A stretch of DNA of 7,269 nt from Armatimonadota bacterium (GCA_003695835.1 RFHN01000161.1:1-7269), one strand, 5' to 3'; positions 1-6,183 are shown, counted from the first letter of the stretch. Made by a program: numbers and translations. The notes: generated from the sequence alone by a model not told the origin.

Positions 1-431
1 CGTACCCGCACGGTCCGCGTCAGGGCGGGGAAGGGCTGACCCTGGAGGAAACGTTCGAGCATTGGGATCGGATTTTTCGAGACACCGCCAATCTTCTCGA
101 CATCTGCGCGTTTCAGGACGGACAGGTACTGTATGAGCATGTCCCCGACCTCATGCGTGGGCTATCCGAATTAGGCGCCAACTATGGCATTACTATGTGG
201 TCGAACGTGGAGACCTTTGCGCGGGACATGCCCATCAAGTTTCCGCCGGCCGATTGGCGTAACTTGCGCTGGAAGATGGAAGCGGCGTCGCCGTACGTGG
301 AGAAGCTGATCACGTTCGAATTCTCCCATTTTCTCTCGCCGCATTCGTGCTACCTGGCAGCTCGCAATCTCTTCCGCCGCTACGCGGAGCATTTCGGGAT
401 TGACGCGAGTCGTTGGTTAGGCCAGCAGTAG
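1..431 (+). CDS. DUF4434 domain protein (glycoside-hydrolase-like), C-terminal part
   Basis: The reading frame is open from base 3, so the gene begins upstream of the window; 142 C-terminal residues are present, ending in TAG at 429-431. The visible segments FQDG, LGANYGITMWSNVETF and ASPYVEKLITFEFSHFLSPHS match my memory of the C-terminal half of DUF4434, a family predicted to form a TIM barrel related to glycoside hydrolases. The acidic residue in the WSNVETF segment sits where such barrels often carry a functional Glu, but a catalytic role here is inference. The N-terminus is missing, so export cannot be judged. The last 15 nt overlap the 3' end of the convergent E2 gene. No experimentally defined function is known to me, and the family call rests on motif recognition alone. 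Confidence 0.72.
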   Translation, partial: YPHGPRQGGEGLTLEETFEHWDRIFRDTANLLDICAFQDGQVLYEHVPDLMRGLSELGANYGITMWSNVETFARDMPIKFPPADWRNLRWKMEAASPYVEKLITFEFSHFLSPHSCYLAARNLFRRYAEHFGIDASRWLGQQ

Positions 432-1691
432 CGTCGGCGATTCGAGGTACTTGCGCAGAACGCCCATGAAGGTCGCTCCGACGGCTCCGTCAATGATTCG
501 GTGATCGAAGCTGCCCGTGAGTTTCATCCTCCATCTCGCGGCAAAGAACTCCTCGCCGTCCTCTTCGAGCACGACAGGGACCCGCTTCGCCGTTCCCACC
601 GCGACGATCGCTCCGTTGGGCTGATTGATCACCGCCGCGAAGGAATCTACGTCGAACATGCCCATGTTGCTGATCGCGAAGGTTGCGCCCGAGAGTTCGT
701 TCGGGCTGAGGCGGTTGGCACGAGCCTTTTCGACCAGCTCGCGCGCCTCTGCCGCAATCTGCCGCAACGACTTGCGCTCGCAGTTGCGGATCACCGGCAA
801 GGTCAAACCGTCTGGCACCGCGGCGAGGACGCCGATGTTGACCTCGCCATACTCATGCCGCTTGCCGTCCATGTAGCTCGCGTTGATGTGGGGCTGCTCC
901 ACGAGCGCCATCGCGCAGGCCTTGATGATGAAATCGTTGAGACTGAGCTTCTGATCCGGATTCTCGCGATTCATCCAGGACCGAAGCTCCTGCAGCTCCT
1001 CCACATCCACTTCGATCGTCACGTAGTAGTGAGGGATCGTCTGCTTCGACTCGGTGGTTCGCGCCGCCGTAATCCTCTGAAGGTTCGTCAGAGGCACGTC
1101 GCGTGCCGAAATCGAGGGAAGAGCGGTAGGCGTCGAGGCGACCCTCGGCCGCTCGGCAGCCGCACGAACATCTTTTTCCAGAATCCGACCGCCGGGGCCG
1201 GAGCCTGCAATCGCACTGAGGTCAACGCCGAGCTGCTTGGCCAGTTTCCTCGCGAGCGGGGAAGCGATGACCCTCTTGCCTTTCCCGTTCCCGCCAGCAG
1301 CTGTCGTCTCGACCGTCGGAGGGGGCGGAGCTTCCTTGCGCTCCTCCACCGCCGTCGCCGCTGGTGCGGGCTGCGCTTTCTCGGAGGCTGATCCCTCCGC
1401 CTGCGTGGTAGCCTTTGATTCCTTCTTGGAGCCCCAATCCGCAGGGACCTCCTCGCCCTCGCCAAGGATCAGCGCGATCGGCTGCCCGACAGGGACGGTG
1501 TCCCCTTCCTGGATCAGGAAACCCGCGAGTGTGCCGGTGCCGGGGCTTTCCATCTCCACCGTTGCCTTGTCCGTTTGGATATTGGCGATCGGTTCGCCTT
1601 CGCGGACGGAGTCTCCCTCTTTCTTGATCCATTCGACGAGCGTGCCCTCTTCCATGGCGTCGCCCATCTTCGGCATCGTAACTTCGACCAT
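417..1691 (-). CDS. pdhC: Dihydrolipoyllysine acyltransferase, E2 of a 2-oxoacid (probably pyruvate) dehydrogenase complex
   Basis: This 424-residue E2 core subunit transfers an acyl group from its lipoyl arm to CoA. The domain order is complete. The lipoyl domain spans about 1-77, with the modified Lys42 in QTDKATVEM. An Ala/Pro/Glu-rich linker follows (about 85-138). The peripheral-subunit-binding domain covers about 140-176 (ASPLARKLAKQLGVDL, GSGPGGRI). The catalytic domain covers about 198-424, with SNMGMF at 341-346 and the active-site HxxxDG as DHRIIDG (His397, Asp401). Length and the single lipoyl domain are typical of bacterial PDH E2; a branched-chain or other 2-oxoacid E2 cannot be excluded. 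The start at 1691 gives the canonical MVEVTMPKMG opening; the frame extends upstream, but only over the preceding gene. It lies 11 nt behind the DUF255 gene with no clear ribosome binding site, suggesting translational coupling. No E1 or E3 gene is in the window. Confidence 0.93.
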   Translation of the reverse strand: MVEVTMPKMGDAMEEGTLVEWIKKEGDSVREGEPIANIQTDKATVEMESPGTGTLAGFLIQEGDTVPVGQPIALILGEGEEVPADWGSKKESKATTQAEGSASEKAQPAPAATAVEERKEAPPPPTVETTAAGGNGKGKRVIASPLARKLAKQLGVDLSAIAGSGPGGRILEKDVRAAAERPRVASTPTALPSISARDVPLTNLQRITAARTTESKQTIPHYYVTIEVDVEELQELRSWMNRENPDQKLSLNDFIIKACAMALVEQPHINASYMDGKRHEYGEVNIGVLAAVPDGLTLPVIRNCERKSLRQIAAEARELVEKARANRLSPNELSGATFAISNMGMFDVDSFAAVINQPNGAIVAVGTAKRVPVVLEEDGEEFFAARWRMKLTGSFDHRIIDGAVGATFMGVLRKYLESPTLLLA

Positions 1692-1702
1692 CTGCGCGAA
1701 TG

Positions 1703-3736
1703 TTACCTGCGCCAGGCGAGCGGAATCTTCAGTACTTCGGGCGGAAGGCACTCTTTGTCCGTGCAGATCGAGAAGGTCAACGTGGCTTCCGCCTCGCCCT
1801 CGTCCTCTTGGACTCGGCAACGAAACTCGATCACGGCGTCTGGCGTCTTCGTTCCTTCGCACCGCTCGATGCGGAACTCTTCGACTCCCTCCACCGTTAG
1901 AGTGAGTTCGTGCGCGACCGTCCAGCCTTCGGGCGCCTCGATCGTAACCGTGTACCGAGCCGTTCCGTCACTGAGCTGCGCAGTCTTGGGAAAGAGCGTT
2001 ACCTTTGGGATGGGCACAGCCGGTTGGATCGTCTCGCCACCTGGACAGGCGGCCAGATACGCCCTCCAGAGAGAAGCCGTTGCTTGCGGGGCGCGGGTCA
2101 TCCATCCCGAGTAGCGCTGGAGGTCTTCTCGCGCCTGCTGTTCGAGGCCGAGAGAGACCTCGCAGAGCACGGCGTAGGCGCACGGGCTGGGGGTGGCGGA
2201 GTCGAGCACGGGCGCGGTGGCAGCGATGGGCGTGGCGTGGACCGCACCGCTGAGTTTCCATCCAATCTGCTCATCCCAAAGAATGGCTCGCAGAGCGGCG
2301 AAAACGTGCTCTGCGGCCTGCCGATAGGACCCTCCGAGCGTCAGCAGACCGTGAACGAAGTACAGGGCGTCCAGGAACGGCGCGCCTGCCGACCGGTCGC
2401 CGCTCAGCTCGTGAGGGAGAGGGTCGTGGCGTAGCCAAGCATCGGCGCATGCCTCCGCAGCCGCCCTATGTTCGGCGACGGCGAGCGCCCGGATGGCTAA
2501 GCCGTTCCAGGGGAGCAGGCGCTTGTCGTCCAGTTCGGGGCGCGGACGCTTGGCACGTTCCTGCGCCAGGGCCGTCAACTGCTTTCGGAACCTGTCTCCG
2601 TACCGCTCCTTCGCGTGCAGGACGTTCTCGCCTGTGCGGGCGCGGGTCGCTTCCTCCTCAAAGTTCCCTTCCTCCGTCACACCGAAGAACTCGAGAAACT
2701 CGTCCGCCTCGCCCCCGAGGATCGCGCGAATCTCGTCGGCCGTCCACACGTAGTACGCGCCTTCGCGTCCTTCGCTGTCGGCGTCGAGCGCGCAGTAGAA
2801 CGTGCCGTCGGGGGCTTTCATTTCGTTGAGTAGGAACTGTGCCGTGCGCTCGGCGACGTCGTCGAAACCATCCCCAGGCCAGAGTCTTGCGGCGCGCGCG
2901 TACTGCTCGAGAAGAAGGGCGTTGTCGTACAGCATCTTCTCGAAATGCGGAAGGTGCCACTCGTCATCTGTGGAGTACCGATGAAACCCTCCGCCGACGT
3001 GATCGAAGATGCCCCCGAGCGCCATCTTCTGAAGCGTCGTTCGAACGAATTCGGCTGCCGCCTCGTGATCCCTCCTCTCCGAGAGGTCGAGGCAGAGAAG
3101 GATGGCGTTGTGGGGCGGGAACTTCGGTCGATCCCCCAGACCGCCTCTCTGTCGGTCGAAGCGGTTCAGTAGCGCATGAATCGCGGAATCGAGGCTGGAC
3201 GGGCTGAGCGCTGCGCCGGGTAGCAGCGTACGGTTCGATTCGCGGACGGCGTGCGCGAGTTCCTCTGCCGCCGCGATCAGCCGATCCTTGTCGTCCCGCC
3301 ACGCCTTGATGACGGAGAGAAGCAGCGTGTGGAAACCGGGGTGGCCGTCTCGGTCCTCTTTGGGAAAGTACGTGCCGAGGAAGAACGGTTTCCCCTCGGG
3401 CGTCAGAAAGGCGGAGAGCGGCCAGCCGCCATGCCCTCGCGTCAGTTGGAGGGCGATCATGTAGACGTCGTCAATGTCGGGTCTCTCTTCCCGGTCCACC
3501 TTGATCGGGACGAAATGCTCGTTGAGAAGGGCGGCAATCTCCGGATCCTCGAACGACTCGTGCTCCATCACGTGGCACCAGTGGCAGGAAGCGTAGCCGA
3601 TGCTGAGGAAGATCGGCTTGACCCTCTCCCGCGCCTCCCGAAGGGCCGCTTCGTCCCATGGTTGCCACCAGACCGGGTTGTCCTTGTGTTGGCGCAAGTA
3701 GGGGCTTAGGGAGTCGCCCAGGCGATTTCGGTCCAC
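1703..3736 (-). CDS. Thioredoxin-domain DUF255 (YyaL/SPATA20-family) protein with a C-terminal DsbD-alpha-like domain
   Basis: The protein has 677 residues. The N-terminus is the family's thioredoxin-like domain (about 1-165): RNRLGDSLSPYLRQHKDNPV, then a CHWC redox motif (Cys51, Cys54) and a conserved GGWPLSAFLTPEGKPF segment. An (alpha/alpha)6-barrel region follows, related in fold to sugar epimerases, with GGIFDHVGGGFHRY (241-254), LDADSEGREGAYYVW (317-331) and LDDKRLLPWNGLAIRAL (402-418). Residues about 572-677 look like a beta-sandwich ending in CTDKECLPPEV, resembling the N-terminal (alpha) domain of DsbD; this replaces the usual family C-terminus. There is no signal peptide or membrane segment. 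The GTG start at 3736 is the only start that begins the conserved RNRLGDSLSPYL; the frame stays open further upstream, but only antisense to infC. A weak AGGT lies about 12 nt before it. The biochemical role is unknown; a redox function is inferred from the motifs. Confidence 0.88.
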   Translation of the reverse strand: MDRNRLGDSLSPYLRQHKDNPVWWQPWDEAALREARERVKPIFLSIGYASCHWCHVMEHESFEDPEIAALLNEHFVPIKVDREERPDIDDVYMIALQLTRGHGGWPLSAFLTPEGKPFFLGTYFPKEDRDGHPGFHTLLLSVIKAWRDDKDRLIAAAEELAHAVRESNRTLLPGAALSPSSLDSAIHALLNRFDRQRGGLGDRPKFPPHNAILLCLDLSERRDHEAAAEFVRTTLQKMALGGIFDHVGGGFHRYSTDDEWHLPHFEKMLYDNALLLEQYARAARLWPGDGFDDVAERTAQFLLNEMKAPDGTFYCALDADSEGREGAYYVWTADEIRAILGGEADEFLEFFGVTEEGNFEEEATRARTGENVLHAKERYGDRFRKQLTALAQERAKRPRPELDDKRLLPWNGLAIRALAVAEHRAAAEACADAWLRHDPLPHELSGDRSAGAPFLDALYFVHGLLTLGGSYRQAAEHVFAALRAILWDEQIGWKLSGAVHATPIAATAPVLDSATPSPCAYAVLCEVSLGLEQQAREDLQRYSGWMTRAPQATASLWRAYLAACPGGETIQPAVPIPKVTLFPKTAQLSDGTARYTVTIEAPEGWTVAHELTLTVEGVEEFRIERCEGTKTPDAVIEFRCRVQEDEGEAEATLTFSICTDKECLPPEVLKIPLAWRR

Positions 3737-3796
3737 AAAACGGATGCTACCTGCGAACCGTCTCGCCTCGTCCGTCCGTCCAAAGAGAGTATCCAG

Positions 3797-3826
3797 ATGA
3801 CAGGGATCCAACCGATACGGTATACT
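3797..3826 (+). promoter_or_regulatory. Sigma70-type promoter of infC-rpmI
   Basis: ATGACA at 3797-3802 matches the -35 consensus TTGACA at five of six positions. TATACT at 3821-3826 matches the -10 consensus TATAAT at five of six. The spacer is 18 nt. Transcription would start near 3833, leaving a leader of about 42 nt before the ATT start of infC. The 11-mer around the -10 box (CGGTATACTGG, 3818-3828) recurs on the minus strand before the lipoprotein gene. Read by eye; no start-site data. Confidence 0.6.
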
Positions 3827-3861
3827 GGGAGCCTGCTTTGCAAGGAGGAAAAGGACCAGTC

Positions 3862-3868
3862 GAGGTGA
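3862..3868 (+). promoter_or_regulatory. Ribosome binding site that decides the infC start
   Basis: GAGGTGA lies 6 nt upstream of ATT at 3875, close to ideal Shine-Dalgarno placement. It points to ATT and not to the ATG at 3920, which has no purine-rich site at normal distance. Two further AAGGAGG runs at 3842-3848 and 3880-3886 flank it and are not correctly spaced for either start. Confidence 0.65.
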
Positions 3869-3879
3869 TGAGCCATTAG
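3868..3879 (+). other. Possible three-codon leader ORF (Met-Ser-His) overlapping the infC start
   Basis: ATG AGC CAT TAG begins on the last base of the GAGGTGA site and stops on TAG at 3877-3879, so its stop shares one base with the ATT start codon of infC. An AAGGA at 3851-3855 lies 12 nt before the ATG. If translated, it could couple to or compete with infC initiation. A chance occurrence is quite possible for so short a frame. Confidence 0.15.
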
Positions 3880-4483
3880 AAGGAGGCGCGGTAGGCCCGC
3901 TCGCCCTGAGCCGGGCCCGATGATCAACGAGAAGTGCCTGCGGTTCCCCGACGTACGTCTCATTGACGCCCAGGGCAAGCAGGCCGGAATCGTTCGCACG
4001 ATGGAGGCCCTCAAGATGGCGCGGGAAGCCGGGCTCGACCTCGTCCTTGTCGCGCCAAACGCCGACCCGCCCGTCTGCAAGATCGTTGACTACGGCAAGC
4101 ATAAGTACGAGCAGGACAAGAAGCAGAAAGAGGCGAAGGCCAAACGAAAGGTCCAAGACGTCAAGGGCATCAAGTTGACGCCGAGCACCTCCGTGGGAGA
4201 CCTCGAGGTGCGGCTGAAGCGGGTCACGAAGTTCTTGACCGAAGGCCATAAGGTAAAATTCACCGTCCGATTCCGATCTCGGGAGCACACGCACCCCGAA
4301 ATCGCGGAAGCGAAGTTGAACTGGATCCTCGAACGACTCGAGGTTCCCTATCAGATTGATAAGCCGGCGGGCATCGAAGGGCGGCAGATGACGATGGTCA
4401 TCTCGCCCGGAAAGGTCACGGCGAAGAAGGAAACGAAAAATGGCGAAGTTCAAGACGTGCAAGACAGCGGCGAAGAGGTTTAA
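3875..4483 (+). CDS. infC: Translation initiation factor IF-3, probable ATT start
   Basis: IF-3 binds the 30S subunit, prevents premature 50S joining and proofreads the start codon. From ATT the protein has 202 residues. The N-domain contains MINEK (16-20), DVRLID (26-31) and the hallmark VAPNADPPVCKIVDYGK (59-75). A lysine-rich linker (about 76-93) leads to the C-domain, with VKFTVRFRSREHTHPEI and EGRQMTMVISP. ATT at 3875 is chosen because GAGGTGA is correctly placed before it, because infC in E. coli and other bacteria starts at AUU, and because the added RRRRGRPARPEPGP resembles the basic ARP-containing N-terminus of E. coli IF-3. The frame is closed by TGA at 3869, two codons earlier. A conservative caller would start at ATG 3920 (187 residues, MINEK), which lacks a nearby Shine-Dalgarno. 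The C-terminal tail runs about 20 residues beyond the usual end and overlaps rpmI. Confidence 0.93.
   Translation: MRRRRGRPARPEPGPMINEKCLRFPDVRLIDAQGKQAGIVRTMEALKMAREAGLDLVLVAPNADPPVCKIVDYGKHKYEQDKKQKEAKAKRKVQDVKGIKLTPSTSVGDLEVRLKRVTKFLTEGHKVKFTVRFRSREHTHPEIAEAKLNWILERLEVPYQIDKPAGIEGRQMTMVISPGKVTAKKETKNGEVQDVQDSGEEV
4427..4431 (+). promoter_or_regulatory. Ribosome binding site of rpmI, inside infC
   Basis: AAGGA lies 8 nt before the rpmI ATG at 4440 and within the infC coding sequence. Its good placement supports the overlapping start. Confidence 0.55.
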
Positions 4484-4634
4484 GATCACCGGCAGCGGCA
4501 AGCTCCGCAGGCGCAAGGCTTACAACAACCATATGTTCCTGCACAAGAGCGGGTCTCAGAAGCGCCGTCTCGACAAGGATGCGCCGCTTGCAAAGGGCGA
4601 AGAGAAGCGCGTCCGACGCTTGCTCGGTATTTAG
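4440..4634 (+). CDS. rpmI: 50S ribosomal protein bL35
   Basis: This 64-residue, strongly basic protein of the large ribosomal subunit carries the family signatures KTAAKRFKITGSGKLRRRKA near the N-terminus, then HKSGSQKRRL and EEKRVRRLL. Length is normal for bL35. The ATG start gives the standard MAKFKT opening and has an AAGGA 8 nt upstream. The gene begins inside infC in the +1 frame and overlaps it by 44 nt, which implies coupled translation from the shared transcript. In most bacteria rplT (bL20) follows directly. Here the next 4 nt lead into the end of a minus-strand gene, and no bL20-like sequence occurs in the window. Confidence 0.96.
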   Translation: MAKFKTCKTAAKRFKITGSGKLRRRKAYNNHMFLHKSGSQKRRLDKDAPLAKGEEKRVRRLLGI

Positions 4635-4656
4635 CCGCCTACCAATCCGGTGGCGG
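4635..4656. other. Hairpin at the rpmI / glycosidase convergence point
   Basis: CCGCC (4635-4639) pairs with GGCGG (4652-4656), and ACC (4641-4643) pairs with GGT (4649-4651). T4640 is bulged and the loop is 5 nt. The hairpin starts on the base after the rpmI stop codon and also encodes the last codons of the minus-strand glycosidase gene. No T-run follows on either strand, so it is not a classic intrinsic terminator. It could protect 3' ends or slow polymerase in both directions. Confidence 0.4.
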
Positions 4657-5409
4657 TGCCATGACCCACGCGATCCCCGGGCCTTCGTGCACCGTGAGAA
4701 TGTTCGTGAGCCGTCTTGCTGGGTGTACCAAGTAGGAGCCGCGCCAATACATGCCCGCAGAGGAGCCGCCATCCAACGCAATTGCGCTCCTCACGCCGTA
4801 CAACTTGAGTGCGCTCGCCACGTCCCGCATGTAGACGGAGTCGTTCGTTCCCACGAACACCAGCTTGTTGTTCTCCGTAACGCCGACTCCAATCCGCTTC
4901 GCTGCTGACCATACGCGCGGATCGCGGAATCGTTGGCCCGTCGGATAGGCGGAGAACTGTCCCGCGTTCAGGATGCGGACGCCGCCGCGCACCACGAGTC
5001 GGTACAGCCCGGGATCAAGGCGGACGCCGTGCGGCGGGTCCACCACCCGCGCCCGATTGAAGAAATCAATCGTGAGCGCTGAGCCGTGATTGCCTGGCCA
5101 GATCTCCCGCCCTTCCGAAACGATGGCGCCAATCGGGCGCGCCGTGGCGATGTCGAAGAACGTGCCGGAGACCGCAAAGGAGGGCGCAGTCCGGGAAACC
5201 ATGGAAGAGAACGGCTCGGCTCGGCCCCGAGAGCGGTTCACCTGCACGGAAACGCGGACGTTGTCGGAGTTGAGGTTTACCACGACGACGTGGAACCAAT
5301 GATCGCCCACCTTGCGCTTCTCATAGGCGACATTGCCGGCTGCCGCGCCGGCCGCTCCGCAAACTGCGAGCGCTATGAATGCTCGAAACCAGCACGAACA
5401 GGGCAGCAT
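4639..5409 (-). CDS. Exported phosphodiester glycosidase (NAGPA-like) family protein
   Basis: The protein has 256 residues. An N-terminal hydrophobic stretch (about 8-25, WFRAFIALAVCGAAGAAAG) is a probable signal peptide, so the enzyme likely acts outside the cytoplasm. The rest matches the domain of mammalian N-acetylglucosamine-1-phosphodiester alpha-N-acetylglucosaminidase, also seen in bacterial exopolysaccharide-associated proteins. Visible motifs are SGTFFD (81-86), RPIGAIVSEG (91-100), KRIGVGV (171-177) and the family-defining ALDGGSSAGMY (211-221). The natural substrate in bacteria is mostly unknown; a sugar-phosphodiester bond is inferred. The ATG at 5409 is preferred over the in-frame GTG at 5415, because AGGA lies 9 nt before the ATG but only 3 nt before the GTG. 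It is last in a same-strand run after the lipoprotein gene (48-nt gap) and ends 4 nt from rpmI, converging with it. Confidence 0.85.
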   Translation of the reverse strand: MLPCSCWFRAFIALAVCGAAGAAAGNVAYEKRKVGDHWFHVVVVNLNSDNVRVSVQVNRSRGRAEPFSSMVSRTAPSFAVSGTFFDIATARPIGAIVSEGREIWPGNHGSALTIDFFNRARVVDPPHGVRLDPGLYRLVVRGGVRILNAGQFSAYPTGQRFRDPRVWSAAKRIGVGVTENNKLVFVGTNDSVYMRDVASALKLYGVRSAIALDGGSSAGMYWRGSYLVHPARRLTNILTVHEGPGIAWVMAPPPDW

Positions 5410-5422
5410 TCTCACTAATCCT

Positions 5423-5438
5423 ATCGGCCAATCGGCCA
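5423..5438. repeat. Perfect tandem 8-mer
   Basis: ATCGGCCA occurs twice in direct succession in the 48-nt gap between the lipoprotein stop and the glycosidase start. On the minus strand it lies immediately upstream of the AGGA ribosome binding site. The GGCC cores could form only a 4-bp stem. It might be an operator-like site or chance. Confidence 0.4.
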
Positions 5439-5457
5439 GGAACTACAGGCTCGAAAC

Positions 5458-6183
5458 CTAAAGCGGCGGCTCTTCGATGAATTGAATGTCGGGGGCGAAG
5501 ACGCCCGCCGCACCCTCGAGGCCTCGAATCAGCACGAAGTAGATCTTTCCGGCTTCAATGGTTACGCCCGTCTTGGTGAAGAGCGTCCCGCTTTGGAGCC
5601 CGGCGATCCGGACCTCGAAATCGTAAGTTCCCGCCGCAAGAAGAAACTCGCCCGCCTTGGCGAACTCCAGCTCTGCGATCTCCGGTTCGATCTTGCCCGA
5701 CCGAAGAAGATCAACCTTTGGCGTTGCCTTGCCCGGTTCTCGCACAAAGGCGTTGACGACGAGCAGGCGCGCGTTGGTGCCCGTCGGCCGGATCCGGTTG
5801 ACGTTTACCGCGAGAATGCGAGCCGCCGGCTGTTGGGGCCCTGGACTCGCCGCCCCAATCGCGACGAGGTGGTGGCTTTGGTCGGCTCGAGGGATCTCGG
5901 CCCAGGCGTCCACGAGATTCTGAGTGCCGGCGCGATAGAGATCGAAGAAGTGCAGATCCTTCTCCGTCGTGAGGTTCTGGTAGGTCGGAGTCGAAGCCCC
6001 ATAGCCAAGCCCAAGGGCGAAAGGCTCCTGGTCCATGAAAACGTCTACTCCCCCCGGAAGATCCACGACATTATTCGTAAATCGCAGAAAGAAGTCTCGG
6101 GTTACTTCGCCGCCACCCCCACCGCACCCGATCGCAATCGCGACCGAGGCGCAAACCGCCGTCCGTGCAAGCCACTTCTTCAT
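5458..6183 (-). CDS. DUF4397-like lipoprotein
   Basis: The protein has 241 residues. Residues 1-20 form a lipoprotein signal peptide: a basic MKK start, a hydrophobic core and a lipobox-like AIGC with Cys20, followed by a Gly run (21-25) that acts as a flexible tether. The mature part looks like two beta-rich repeats of the DUF4397 type. The first is near 32-70 (LRFTNNVVDLPGGVDVFMDQ, LGYGASTPTYQNL). The second is near 138-222 (ARLLVVNAF, AAGTYDFEVRIAG, VTIEAGKIYFVLIRGLEG). Such domains are common in surface proteins; no enzymatic function is known. The ATG at 6183 gives the only sensible signal peptide; the frame extends upstream, but only inside the carboxypeptidase gene. AGGG directly abuts the start codon, so the usual Shine-Dalgarno spacing is missing. 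The gene follows the carboxypeptidase gene by 37 nt. The DUF4397 call is by pattern, not by search. Confidence 0.75.
   Translation of the reverse strand: MKKWLARTAVCASVAIAIGCGGGGGEVTRDFFLRFTNNVVDLPGGVDVFMDQEPFALGLGYGASTPTYQNLTTEKDLHFFDLYRAGTQNLVDAWAEIPRADQSHHLVAIGAASPGPQQPAARILAVNVNRIRPTGTNARLLVVNAFVREPGKATPKVDLLRSGKIEPEIAELEFAKAGEFLLAAGTYDFEVRIAGLQSGTLFTKTGVTIEAGKIYFVLIRGLEGAAGVFAPDIQFIEEPPL

Noticed and set aside
501..1391. 296-codon open frame on the plus strand
   Set aside because: It is antisense to the E2 gene, rich in Arg/His/Leu with no recognisable motif, as expected for a shadow in GC-rich DNA.
1692..1862. Upstream extension of the E2 frame, with a low-complexity Arg/Gly/Pro peptide
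   Set aside because: It lies within the DUF255 coding region in another frame; the lipoyl domain opens canonically at 1691.
3769..3781. GTCC triplicate as a regulatory repeat
   Set aside because: A three-copy tetranucleotide in GC-rich DNA is easily chance, and no paired site exists.
3788..3793. GATACT on the minus strand as a -10 box for the DUF255 gene
   Set aside because: Only four of six consensus positions match, and no -35-like hexamer lies at proper distance.
3737..4516. Upstream extension of the DUF255 frame to about 4516 on the minus strand
   Set aside because: The extra sequence lies antisense to infC and has no family similarity; the conserved RNRLGDSLSPYL begins at the GTG at 3736.
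5413..5415. GTG as start of the glycosidase
   Set aside because: AGGA is only 3 nt before it, against 9 nt before the ATG at 5409; both give almost the same protein.
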